Origin: Fundicoccus_A sp052115865
GTDB lineage: Bacteria > Bacillota > Bacilli > Lactobacillales > Aerococcaceae
Assembly (NCBI RefSeq): GCF_052115865.1
Contig: NZ_JBQKME010000012.1
Location: 16,975 to 80,974, forward strand
Length of the DNA stretch: 64,000 bases
Direction of reading: 5' to 3'
Part shown: positions 53,092 to 60,768 of the stretch, piece after piece
Position numbering within the stretch: the stretch's first letter is position 1
How the letters are laid out: the number at the start of each line of letters is the position of its first letter
Notes under the pieces: model-generated
Seen by the model: the letters and a program-made list of their open reading frames with translations, nothing else
Told to the model about the DNA's origin: nothing
The model's database searches: none
Translations under genes and position numbers: made by a program

Positions 53092-53148
53092 AATAAATAT
53101 CACCGTTTCAACTACTGAAATATAAGTAGAGAAGCGGTGATATTTATT
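53092..53148. terminator. pepC terminator built from two inverted AATAAATATCAC motifs
   Basis: AATAAATATCACCG (53092-53105) is the perfect complement of CGGTGATATTTATT (53135-53148), with further pairing possible in the loop (CTACT/AGTAG). The arms are two oppositely oriented copies of the dispersed motif. Confidence 0.75.
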
Positions 53149-53186
53149 TAAAAAAGAGCAGGTGTCTTGAATAAAATTCATTGCTA

Positions 53187-53214
53187 TTGAGCTAAAAATC
53201 AGTTAAAGTATAAT
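53187..53214 (+). promoter_or_regulatory. rsmG-parA-parB promoter
   Basis: TTGAGC (53187-53192) and TATAAT (53209-53214), spacer 16 bp. It is immediately followed by the GTGAAACA/TGTTTCAC dyad. Confidence 0.7.
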
Positions 53215-53218
53215 AGGT

Positions 53219-53237
53219 GTGAAACAAAATGTTTCAC
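53219..53237. promoter_or_regulatory. Inside-out parS-like dyad at the parAB promoter
   Basis: GTGAAACAAAATGTTTCAC: the two half-sites are exactly those of the local parS (TGTTTCAC and GTGAAACA), but in swapped order and separated by AAA. It lies at the expected transcription start, so it could be an operator or a 5' RNA hairpin (8-bp stem, 3-nt loop). Confidence 0.55.
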
Positions 53238-53257
53238 AAAAAGAAGGAGGGATCCAT

Positions 53258-53980
53258 TTGACGATTGAAGCATTTATTAAAGCCTTAGCAGAACATGGAA
53301 TTGAGCTGACGGAAAAACAATTGGAGCAATTCGAAGACTATTATCGCTTACTCGTTGAGTGGAATCAGAAGATAAACTTAACGGCTATCACGGATAAAGA
53401 AGAAGTATATTTAAAGCATTTTTATGATAGTTTAATGCTCTTATGGTTAAATCCACAAGAAAGCTACCAAATCAAATTATGTGATGTTGGCTCAGGAGCA
53501 GGTTTCCCGTCGATTCCACTAAAAATTGTGAAACCGGAGCTTGAGGTCACTATTATCGATTCGTTAAACAAACGGATTAATTTCTTGAATTTATTAGTTG
53601 AAGAACTTGGCTTAGAAGGTGTCGAAGCGATTCACGCGCGGGCAGAAGAAGCGGGACAAAATCCAAAATACCGGGCGCAATTTGATATCACAACCGCAAG
53701 AGCTGTCGCACCCTTAAATGTCTTATGCGAATTTTGTCTTCCTTTAACGAAAAAGGGTGGCTATTTTTTAGCCTTGAAAGGTCAAAAAGCAAGCCAAGAA
53801 ATTGATGAAGCCCAAGCAGCCATTAAAGTCCTAGGGGCTAAATTGGAAAGCCAGACCAATGCCGAATTACCAGGGGAAGAAAGCGAACGCTCGATTGTAA
53901 GTATTAAAAAAACCTTAGACACCCCAAATAAATATCCCCGTAAAGCTGGCAAGCCGCTCAAACAGCCTATCACACATTAA
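53258..53980 (+). CDS. rsmG: 16S rRNA (guanine527-N7)-methyltransferase RsmG
   Basis: 240 residues from TTG 53258 (also called gidB). It methylates G527 of 16S rRNA using S-adenosylmethionine; loss gives low-level streptomycin resistance in other bacteria. The SAM-binding region is LCDVGSGAGFPSIPLKIV, followed by VTIIDSLNKRINFL. The TTG start is chosen because AAGGAGGG sits six bases before it and the product begins TIEAFIKALAEHG like homologues. The frame extends to 53219, but that part overlaps the promoter dyad. It leads the operon with parA and parB. Confidence 0.96.
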   Translation: MTIEAFIKALAEHGIELTEKQLEQFEDYYRLLVEWNQKINLTAITDKEEVYLKHFYDSLMLLWLNPQESYQIKLCDVGSGAGFPSIPLKIVKPELEVTIIDSLNKRINFLNLLVEELGLEGVEAIHARAEEAGQNPKYRAQFDITTARAVAPLNVLCEFCLPLTKKGGYFLALKGQKASQEIDEAQAAIKVLGAKLESQTNAELPGEESERSIVSIKKTLDTPNKYPRKAGKPLKQPITH

Positions 53981-53994
53981 AAGGAGAATGAACC

Positions 53995-54762
53995 ATGGGA
54001 AGAATGATAGCAATTGGTAATCAAAAAGGTGGCGTTGGAAAAACAACCACCACAGTTAACCTTGGAGCAGCCTTGGCTTCACTCGGTCAAAAAGTCTTGA
54101 TTATTGATTCTGATTCGCAAGGTAATGCGACAAGTGGGTTAGGGATTGAACGTGGGGATGTGGCACAAAGCTTATATGAAATATTGGTCAATGAAGTTTC
54201 TTTAGAAGAGAATATTTTACCGACTTCACGTGAGAATTTATATATTGTTCCTTCAACCATTCAATTAGCGGCAGCTGAAATTGAATTGGCAGGGGTAAAA
54301 GACCGTGAACAGCGTTTAAAGAAGGCTGTTGCAGGCGTTCGAGATAAATATGACTTTATTTTAGTAGACTGTCCACCCTCATTAGGGCAGTTGTCGATCA
54401 ATGCTTTTACCGCCAGTGATACCATTTTAATTCCGGTGCAAGCGGAGTATTACGCCTTAGAAGGTTTAAGTCAATTACTCAACACAATTCGATTGGTACA
54501 AAGGACCTACAATAGAGACTTTAGAATCGAAGGCGTTTTATTAACAATGTTAGATGCCAGAACCAATCTAGGGTATGAAGTAGTTGAAGAAGTGAAAAAA
54601 TATTTCCAAGAGAAAGTATATTCAACCATTATCACACGCAATGTGCGCTTGTCAGAAGCGCCATCGTATGGACAATCCATTATTGACTATGACCCGCGCT
54701 CACGTGGCGCTGAATTATATATGGACTTAGCAAAGGAAGTGTTAGCAAATGTCGAAAGCTAG
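53995..54762 (+). CDS. parA: Chromosome partitioning ATPase ParA (Soj)
   Basis: 255 residues. Deviant Walker ATPase that binds nucleoid DNA and, with ParB-parS, positions newly replicated origins and influences DnaA activity. Deviant Walker A KGGVGKTTTT, the DSDSQGNAT motif and FILVDCPPSLGQ (Walker B) are intact. The ATG follows AAGGAG. Its stop lies inside parB (14-base overlap). Confidence 0.97.
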   Translation: MGRMIAIGNQKGGVGKTTTTVNLGAALASLGQKVLIIDSDSQGNATSGLGIERGDVAQSLYEILVNEVSLEENILPTSRENLYIVPSTIQLAAAEIELAGVKDREQRLKKAVAGVRDKYDFILVDCPPSLGQLSINAFTASDTILIPVQAEYYALEGLSQLLNTIRLVQRTYNRDFRIEGVLLTMLDARTNLGYEVVEEVKKYFQEKVYSTIITRNVRLSEAPSYGQSIIDYDPRSRGAELYMDLAKEVLANVES

Positions 54763-55630
54763 AAAAGGTGGCTTAGGGCGTGGAATGGATGCTTTGTTCA
54801 GTTCTTATGAAGAAACACCTGCTGATCACGAGATTGTTGAAGAAATTGACTTAAGTGACATCCGTCCCAATCCTTATCAGCCACGTAAAAAATTCGATGA
54901 AACCTTATTACAAGAATTAGCAGATTCAATCAGTCAATCAGGCGTGTTCCAACCGGTTATTTTACGTCAATCCGCCATTAAAGGCTATGAATTGATTGCT
55001 GGTGAACGCCGGGTTCGAGCCAGTCGTATCGCAGGTAAGACAACCATCCCTGCTATTGTTCGTGACTTGAATGAACAACAAATGATTGAAATTGCAGTGA
55101 TTGAAAACTTGCAGCGGGAAGATTTAAGTCCCCTTGAAGAGGCTGAAGCGTACAGCTTGTTGATGAACAAATTAGCCTTGACGCAAGCAGAAGTTGCGGA
55201 TCGCATGGGCAAAAGTCGCCCTTATATCGCTAATTATATTCGCTTATTGAGTTTACCAGAAGAAGTAAAAGAGATGGTGAATGAAGGCAACTTATCAATG
55301 GGGCAAGCTCGTACTCTACTAGGTTTAAAAGATAAGAATCTCTTAATCCCTTTAGCCCAAGAAGTTTTAAGTGAGCATTTAACCGTTCGTCAATTGGAAG
55401 AAAGAGTTCAACAATTAAATGGGCAGATGGAATCAGCACCGGAAACAAAGAAAAAACCGGTTAAAGCTAAAAAGCCTGCCAATATCATTGCCATTGAACA
55501 ACAAATGCAAGATTACTTTGGAACATCAGCAAGTATTCATCAAAAAGGTGAAAAAGGCAAAATCGAAATCGAATTTTTATCCCAATCGGATTTAATTCGG
55601 ATTTTAGACTTATTGGATATTCAGCTATAA
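54749..55630 (+). CDS. parB: Chromosome partitioning protein ParB (Spo0J), CTPase
   Basis: 293 residues. It binds parS, spreads as a CTP-dependent clamp and loads SMC. The N-terminal RKGGLGRGMDALF interacts with ParA. The ParB/Srx CTP-binding domain (about 30-125) holds GERRVRASRIAG and IENLQREDLSPLEEAEAY. The helix-turn-helix (about 130-165, LTQAEVADRMGKSRPYIANYIRLL) reads parS, and a C-terminal dimer domain follows. Three perfect parS sites are seen at 5.0, 6.8 and 7.8 kb. No separate noc paralogue is present in the window. Confidence 0.97.
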   Translation: MSKARKGGLGRGMDALFSSYEETPADHEIVEEIDLSDIRPNPYQPRKKFDETLLQELADSISQSGVFQPVILRQSAIKGYELIAGERRVRASRIAGKTTIPAIVRDLNEQQMIEIAVIENLQREDLSPLEEAEAYSLLMNKLALTQAEVADRMGKSRPYIANYIRLLSLPEEVKEMVNEGNLSMGQARTLLGLKDKNLLIPLAQEVLSEHLTVRQLEERVQQLNGQMESAPETKKKPVKAKKPANIIAIEQQMQDYFGTSASIHQKGEKGKIEIEFLSQSDLIRILDLLDIQL

Positions 55631-55646
55631 AGGAGGTTGTAAGAGA

Positions 55647-55868
55647 ATGGAACAAAAACAATACGATAAATTAGATATTGTTGAAATGCGTAAACCTCAC
55701 GCTTGTCAGACAAACCGCTGGCAAATTATTCGAATGGGTATGGATATTAAAATTAAATGCCTCAATTGCAACCATGTTGTGACATTGTTGCGACGCGATT
55801 TTGACAAAAAGATGAAAAAAGTTCTTGAAAGACACCAAGAGACTGACGAAATTAACGCAGTTGAATAG
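55647..55868 (+). CDS. DUF951 domain-containing protein
   Basis: 73 residues. The pattern DIVEMRKPHACQTNRWQIIRMGMDIKIKCLNCNHVVTLLRRDFDKKMKKVL is the DUF951 family (YyzM in Bacillus), a small protein nearly always found between parB and ychF in Bacillota. Three Cys (one CxxC pair) suggest metal binding. Function unknown. AAAGGAGG precedes the ATG; it is 16 bp after parB and 17 bp before ychF. Confidence 0.92.
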   Translation: MEQKQYDKLDIVEMRKPHACQTNRWQIIRMGMDIKIKCLNCNHVVTLLRRDFDKKMKKVLERHQETDEINAVE

Positions 55869-55885
55869 AAGAAAGAGAGTGAATT

Positions 55886-56986
55886 ATGGCACTAACAGCT
55901 GGAATCGTTGGCTTACCCAACGTAGGAAAATCAACTTTATTTAATGCAATTACAAAAGCCGGTGTTGAAGCGGCAAACTATCCTTTCGCGACCATTGACC
56001 CAAACGTAGGGGTGGTTGAAGTACCAGACAGCCGTCTGGATGATATTACCCAAGTGGTTAAACCGAAAAAGACAATTCCAACAACCATTGAATTTACGGA
56101 TATCGCTGGAATTGTTAAAGGAGCAAGCCGAGGTGAAGGTTTAGGAAATAAATTTTTAAGCCATATTCGCCAAGTGGATGCGATTTGTCATGTGGTCCGT
56201 TGTTTTGCGGACGGTAATATTACCCACGTTTCAGGTAAAGTAGACCCTATTTCAGATATTGAAACCATTAATCTAGAATTAATTTTTGCTGATTTAGAAT
56301 CCATTGATAAACGTATCGGCCGTGTCGCTAAATTAGCTAAAACAAAAGATAAAGACGCTATTGCTGAATTAGAAGTGTTAGAAATTTTAAAAGAAGCTTT
56401 AGAAAATAACCAAATGGCAAACTCGATTGAATTTTCCGATGAACAAGACGCCATTGTTAAAAACTTATTTTTACTGACACGTAAAAAAATGATCTATGTG
56501 GCTAATATTTCGGAAGATGAAGTGAGTGACCCTTCTAACAACCCATTTTTACAACAAGTAGAAGCTTTGGCAGCTGAGCAAGGAGCGGACGTCGTTCCTA
56601 TTTGTGCTCAACTAGAAGAAGAAATCGCTGAATTAGATGACGATGAAAAAGCAGAATTCTTATCCGATTATGGCATGGAAAAATCAGGTTTAGACCGCCT
56701 CATCCAATCGGTTTATTCTTTATTAGGTTTATCAACATACTTTACAGCAGGTGAACAAGAAGTACGTGCTTGGACATTCCGTAATGGGACCAAAGCCCCT
56801 CAAGCTGCCGGTATTATCCACTCGGACTTTGAACGTGGCTTTATCCGTGCTGAAACAGTCTCTTATGAAGATTTAATGCACTATCAATCCATGCAAGCCG
56901 CTAAAGAAGCTGGCCGTGTGCGTTCTGAAGGTAAAGAATACGTCGTTCAAGACGGCGACATCATGCTATTCCGCTTTAATGTTTAA
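55886..56986 (+). CDS. ychF: Redox-regulated ATPase YchF (Obg-family)
   Basis: 366 residues. P-loop protein of the OBG group that prefers ATP and associates with ribosomes; it is linked to stress and translation quality. G1 GLPNVGKSTLFNAI, the DIAGIVKGASRGEGLGN region, an inserted coiled coil (about 130-200) and the C-terminal TGS domain (VRAWTFRNGTKAPQAAGIIHSDFERGFIRAE). The stop codon is embedded in a near-copy of the dispersed motif (AATAAATATCA, 56985-56995), which also abuts the ribosome binding site of the next gene. Confidence 0.97.
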   Translation: MALTAGIVGLPNVGKSTLFNAITKAGVEAANYPFATIDPNVGVVEVPDSRLDDITQVVKPKKTIPTTIEFTDIAGIVKGASRGEGLGNKFLSHIRQVDAICHVVRCFADGNITHVSGKVDPISDIETINLELIFADLESIDKRIGRVAKLAKTKDKDAIAELEVLEILKEALENNQMANSIEFSDEQDAIVKNLFLLTRKKMIYVANISEDEVSDPSNNPFLQQVEALAAEQGADVVPICAQLEEEIAELDDDEKAEFLSDYGMEKSGLDRLIQSVYSLLGLSTYFTAGEQEVRAWTFRNGTKAPQAAGIIHSDFERGFIRAETVSYEDLMHYQSMQAAKEAGRVRSEGKEYVVQDGDIMLFRFNV

Positions 56987-57006
56987 TAAATATCAGGAGG
57001 ACAACG

Positions 57007-57891
57007 ATGAGTGAAGAAAAAAATACGCCAACTCAAACAAACGATTCAATCGACACAATAGAAGAAACTATTGTGGAAGAACATCGTGAAGTAGAAACCC
57101 GTCCTATTCATGATGCAGAAATTACTGCAGAAGAAGAAAGTCGTTTAGAAGAAGTTTATGCTGAAGATGGGGAAGAAGCGAGTTTAACGGAAGAAATGTC
57201 TTCAGATGATTATGTGATTAATGGGGTAACTCCAGAGTTATTTAATCAATTAACCAAAAGAAATCAACAGTTTATGATTGCTTTAGACCGTCAACTACAA
57301 TTAACCGAAATATCTCAAAGTGCTTTAGCGGCTGTCTATTTAGAAATTGCTGAAACCTTGATTCAAGGGCAAATAACTGGTCAAACTGCTAAGCATTTAT
57401 ATGGAACGCCTACAGAGGCAGCAGCGGTTATTCGGGAACAAAAATTTCCAACCGATGAACAAGTAGACACAACTCGCTCACCTGACTGGCAAATTGCCTT
57501 AGATGGTGCTTTGATTTTAGGATCTATTTATGTTGCTTTAACGGGCCTATCTTTGGTATCTAATGCAACGGAAGAGCCTTTGTATCAAGGGATGGGTATT
57601 ATTACCGTTCTTGTAAACTACTTAATGGCCGGTTTAGCGATGTTACAAACATCTAAAGTTTTACCTAATCCGGATGCGCCTAAAGGAGAAAAAGGCTACT
57701 TTAAATATTTTGCTGTCTCAACAGTATCGATGATTGTGTGGGTCTTTTCGGTCGTACTCGCAACCGCATTTATTCCTGCATCCATTAACGTCCCTCTTCC
57801 AGGAGAATGGCTGCTGGGAATTGGTGTTGTGACATTTGCTCTACGTTTCTATTTAAAACGCAAATTGAAAATCCGTGGTGGAATTTTCTAG
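57007..57891 (+). CDS. DUF1129 family membrane protein
   Basis: 294 residues. The acidic, probably disordered N-terminus (about 1-70) is followed by a helical region (NQFMIALDRQLQLTEISQSALAAVYLEIAETLI) and four transmembrane segments (about 160-180, 190-210, 235-255 and 262-282), ending in a basic tail RFYLKRKLKIRGG. This matches DUF1129, common in Lactobacillales downstream of ychF; its role is not established. It begins 20 bp after ychF with AGGAGGAC and ends at a terminator. Confidence 0.85.
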   Translation: MSEEKNTPTQTNDSIDTIEETIVEEHREVETRPIHDAEITAEEESRLEEVYAEDGEEASLTEEMSSDDYVINGVTPELFNQLTKRNQQFMIALDRQLQLTEISQSALAAVYLEIAETLIQGQITGQTAKHLYGTPTEAAAVIREQKFPTDEQVDTTRSPDWQIALDGALILGSIYVALTGLSLVSNATEEPLYQGMGIITVLVNYLMAGLAMLQTSKVLPNPDAPKGEKGYFKYFAVSTVSMIVWVFSVVLATAFIPASINVPLPGEWLLGIGVVTFALRFYLKRKLKIRGGIF

Positions 57892-57902
57892 TGACATTTT
57901 TT

Positions 57903-57946
57903 AACCTCAATCAAGTGGTGTTGCATCGCTTGCTTGGGGTTTTTTG
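57903..57946 (+). terminator. Terminator of the rsmG...DUF1129 gene string
   Basis: AACCTCAATCAAG (57903-57915) pairs with CTTGCTTGGGGTT (57929-57941) with two wobbles, followed by a T-run. Confidence 0.85.
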
Positions 57947-57958
57947 GTGATATTTATT
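57947..57958 (-). repeat. Dispersed AATAAATATCAC motif
   Basis: Perfect 12-mer on the minus strand, just beyond the terminator T-run and 156 bp upstream of guaB. Confidence 0.55.
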
Positions 57959-58046
57959 TAAAGGACGAAAGTTTGTCATGATCTCGATTTCATGGTTTAG
58001 AATTCCGAATATTCTGAAAATAATTACTGAAAACGTCATTTTTTAC

Positions 58047-58077
58047 TTGAGACTTATATCTAATCATGATAGATTAG
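58047..58077 (+). promoter_or_regulatory. guaB promoter with overlapping dyad
   Basis: TTGAGA (58047-58052) and TAGATT (58070-58075), spacer 17 bp. The dyad CTAATC-ATGATA-GATTAG (58060-58077) covers the -10 box and is a candidate repressor site. No guanine riboswitch is visible in the short leader. Confidence 0.55.
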
Positions 58078-58113
58078 TAAAAATATTCAAAACTATATAG
58101 GAGGCTATTTTTA

Positions 58114-59589
58114 ATGTCCAATTGGGATACAAAGTTTAAAAGAGAAGGCTATACGTTTGATGATGTACTATTAGTTCCCGCACATAGTGAAGTGTTACCA
58201 AATGATGTGGATTTGTCGGTTGATTTAACTCCTAATCTCCATTTAAATATTCCTATTATTTCTGCAAGTATGGATACGGTGACGGATTCAAATATGGCGA
58301 TTGCGATGGCGCGCCAAGGTGGACTGGGGATTATCCATAAAAATATGTCCATTGAAGAACAAGCCAATGAAGTACGCCGTGTAAAACGTTCAGAAAATGG
58401 CGTTATTCTTGATCCTTTTTACTTAACACCAAGTCATACTATTCAAGATGCAGAAGACTTAATGTCCCATTATCGTATTAGTGGTGTCCCGATTGTTAAA
58501 AGTGAAACGGACATGACCTTGGTTGGTATTTTAACCAATCGTGATATGCGTTTTCTAACGGATTTAGAACAATCGATTGAAAGTTCTATGACAAAAGAGA
58601 ATTTAATCACGGCAGCTGTTGGAACATCATTAGAAGAAGCCGAAGCTATTTTATATAAAAATCGTATTGAAAAATTACCTCTTGTTGATGAAAATGGTTG
58701 TTTAGCTGGTTTAATTACGATTAAAGACATTGAAAAAGTGATTCAATTCCCGAATGCTGCTAAAGACCAACATGGCCGTTTAATTGTTGGAGCTGCCATT
58801 GGCATCACCAGTGATACCTTTGAGCGAGCCACGGCTTTAATTGAACAACAAGTCGATGCGATTGTTGTGGACACTGCACATGGTCATAGCGAAGGCGTTA
58901 TTCGCAAAATTAAAGAAATTCGCGAAGTCTATCCAGATATTACTTTAATTGCAGGAAATGTGGCCACAGCTGAAGCCAGCCGTGCTCTTTTTGATGTCGG
59001 CGTAGATGTGGTTAAAGTCGGAATTGGCCCAGGTTCAATTTGTACGACCCGCGTAGTGGCTGGTGTTGGCGTGCCACAACTATCAGCTGTGTATGAATGT
59101 GCGACAGCCGCTAAAGAATATAATAAAACGATTATTGCGGATGGTGGGATTAAATACTCTGGTGACATCGTCAAAGCCTTAGCTGCCGGTGGGCATGCGG
59201 TCATGCTAGGTAGTATGTTAGCAGGTACGGATGAATCGCCTGGTGAATTTGAAATTTACCAAGGCCGCCGCTTCAAAACTTACCGCGGTATGGGAAGCTT
59301 AGCTGCTATGGCAAAAGGTTCAAGTGATCGTTACTTCCAAGGCGAAAATGAAGCCAAGAAACTAGTCCCTGAAGGGATCGAAGGACGTGTCTCTTATAAA
59401 GGCAGCGTTCAAGACATTATTTTCCAAATGCTAGGCGGCTTGCGCTCAGGGATGGGCTATGTTGGCGCAGCCAACCTCCACCAACTGCGTGAAGATGCTC
59501 AATTTATCCGCATGAGTAATGCCGGTCTAATTGAATCCCATCCACATGATATTCAAATCACCAAAGAAGCCCCGAACTACTCTCGTTAA
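58114..59589 (+). CDS. guaB: Inosine-5'-monophosphate dehydrogenase
   Basis: 491 residues. It oxidises IMP to XMP with NAD, the committed step to GMP. A TIM barrel starts FTFDDVLLVPAHSEVLP-like, a CBS pair is inserted (about 95-215), the catalytic Cys is in GPGSICTTRVVAGVGVPQ, and the flap is GRRFKTYRGMGSLAAM. AGGAGG is well placed. Monocistronic, with its own promoter and terminator. Confidence 0.98.
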   Translation: MSNWDTKFKREGYTFDDVLLVPAHSEVLPNDVDLSVDLTPNLHLNIPIISASMDTVTDSNMAIAMARQGGLGIIHKNMSIEEQANEVRRVKRSENGVILDPFYLTPSHTIQDAEDLMSHYRISGVPIVKSETDMTLVGILTNRDMRFLTDLEQSIESSMTKENLITAAVGTSLEEAEAILYKNRIEKLPLVDENGCLAGLITIKDIEKVIQFPNAAKDQHGRLIVGAAIGITSDTFERATALIEQQVDAIVVDTAHGHSEGVIRKIKEIREVYPDITLIAGNVATAEASRALFDVGVDVVKVGIGPGSICTTRVVAGVGVPQLSAVYECATAAKEYNKTIIADGGIKYSGDIVKALAAGGHAVMLGSMLAGTDESPGEFEIYQGRRFKTYRGMGSLAAMAKGSSDRYFQGENEAKKLVPEGIEGRVSYKGSVQDIIFQMLGGLRSGMGYVGAANLHQLREDAQFIRMSNAGLIESHPHDIQITKEAPNYSR

Positions 59590-59599
59590 TCTTGAAATA

Positions 59600-59644
59600 A
59601 ATAATCCAATCATGCAGCTGTTTTGGCTGAGTGATTGGGTTATT
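59600..59644 (+). terminator. Terminator after guaB
   Basis: AATAATCCAATCA (59600-59612) pairs with TGATTGGGTTATT (59632-59644) with one wobble; the inner GCAGC/GGCTG can extend it. Confidence 0.75.
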
Positions 59645-59690
59645 TGGTTTTATTGGGATTTTGGTGGGTAAAGCAGCTTTTTCCTTGGTT

Positions 59691-59880
59691 CTGACGTGAA
59701 CGGGAAGCTTACGCGTCAGTAAGTGAGTGGAATGAAAGAAAACCAGCTAATTGAAGAATTGGCTGAATAGACGAAAGTGAGTGCTTTAACCGTCTATTCA
59801 ATGGCTGAATAGACGAATTCGAGTGCTCCAACTGTCTATTTAGGGGCTAAACTGACAGTTGTAAGCCTTCTATCCGTCAG
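59691..59880. repeat. Array of four hairpin repeats with 17-nt loops
   Basis: Four dyads with the same design. H1 59691-59719: CTGACG / CGTCAG. H2 59765-59799: GAATAGACG / CGTCTATTC. H3 59807-59841: AATAGAC / GTCTATT with flanking G-T pairs. H4 59852-59880: CTGAC / GTCAG. In each the loop between the arms is exactly 17 nt, and H2 and H3 share GAGTGCT in the loop. H2 and H3 are also tandem 42-bp direct repeats starting GGCTGAATAGACGAA (59761 and 59803). The stretch encodes nothing and fills the guaB to response-regulator gap. Confidence 0.85.
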
Positions 59881-60075
59881 AACCCTCCAAAAAATTTATC
59901 TCCCATATAAAAGTTTAGTTTTAGTTTAGGGATATTTATTATTATGATAAAGGTATGAATTTATTAAGTTAAAATTTAGTATTATTTTCGTTTTGATTTA
60001 ATAATTAGAAAAAATGTTTATAATAGAAGATGAAGGTCTATCAAATAGGATAGATTGCTTAAGAAAGGGAGTGAC

Positions 60076-60768
60076 ATGATGCGTGTCTTAGTTGTTGATG
60101 ACGATCGTGAAATAGTTGAACTATTAAATATATATTTACAAAATGAAGGTTATGAGGTTATCAAGGCTTATAATGGTCAACAAGCGTTAAATTATATTAA
60201 AAATGATGATGATATTTCCTTAGTTATTTTGGACTTGATGATGCCTAAAGTGCAAGGTGCAGAAGTGTTAGAAAAATTAAGAGCGGCGAATCACAGTATT
60301 CCTGTTATTATTTTATCTGCAAAATCATCCGACAATGATAAGATTCAAGGATTGATTTCAGGTGCGGATGACTATGTAACGAAACCTTTTAATCCATTAG
60401 AGGTGATTGCTAGAGTGAAGTCTTTACTGCGTCGTCAATACCGTTATGCTGAAAATGAAGAGCCGGATGTGGTAGAAGTAGGGCCGCTGATTATTCGTAA
60501 AGAATCCCATGAGGTTAAGACGATTACGGGTAAAGATATTCAGTTAACGGCTTTAGAGTTCGGTATTTTATACTTGTTAGCCAGTCATCCTAACCGTGTC
60601 TTTAGTGCGGAAGAAATTTTCGAATCTGTTTGGAATCAAGAAAGTATTGTGAGTGCAAAAACCGTTATGGTTCATGTGAGTCACTTGCGTGATAAGATTG
60701 AAACAGCAACAGGTGGCGAAAAAGTTATCCAAACAGTTTGGGGAGTAGGATACAAAATTGAAGGCTGA
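60076..60768 (+). CDS. Two-component response regulator, OmpR/VanR type
   Basis: 230 residues from ATG 60076 (60079 is equally possible; GGGAG at 60067-60071 serves either). The receiver domain (about 1-120) has the acidic pair DDD, phospho-acceptor Asp in LVILDLMMPK, and Lys in YVTKPFNPLEV. A winged-helix DNA-binding domain (about 130-230) ends SHLRDKIETATGGEKVIQTVWGVGYKIEG. The resemblance is to the VanR subgroup. It overlaps the histidine kinase start by 11 bp and heads an operon with the kinase and a carboxypeptidase-like protein, so its targets are probably envelope genes. Confidence 0.93.
   Translation: MMRVLVVDDDREIVELLNIYLQNEGYEVIKAYNGQQALNYIKNDDDISLVILDLMMPKVQGAEVLEKLRAANHSIPVIILSAKSSDNDKIQGLISGADDYVTKPFNPLEVIARVKSLLRRQYRYAENEEPDVVEVGPLIIRKESHEVKTITGKDIQLTALEFGILYLLASHPNRVFSAEEIFESVWNQESIVSAKTVMVHVSHLRDKIETATGGEKVIQTVWGVGYKIEG

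Noticed and set aside
58028..58042. cre (CcpA) site upstream of guaB
   Set aside because: TGAAAACGTCATTT matches only the left half of the consensus.
59761..59844. CRISPR array
   Set aside because: Only two 42-bp direct repeats exist; they are palindromic end to end, with no unique spacers and no cas genes.
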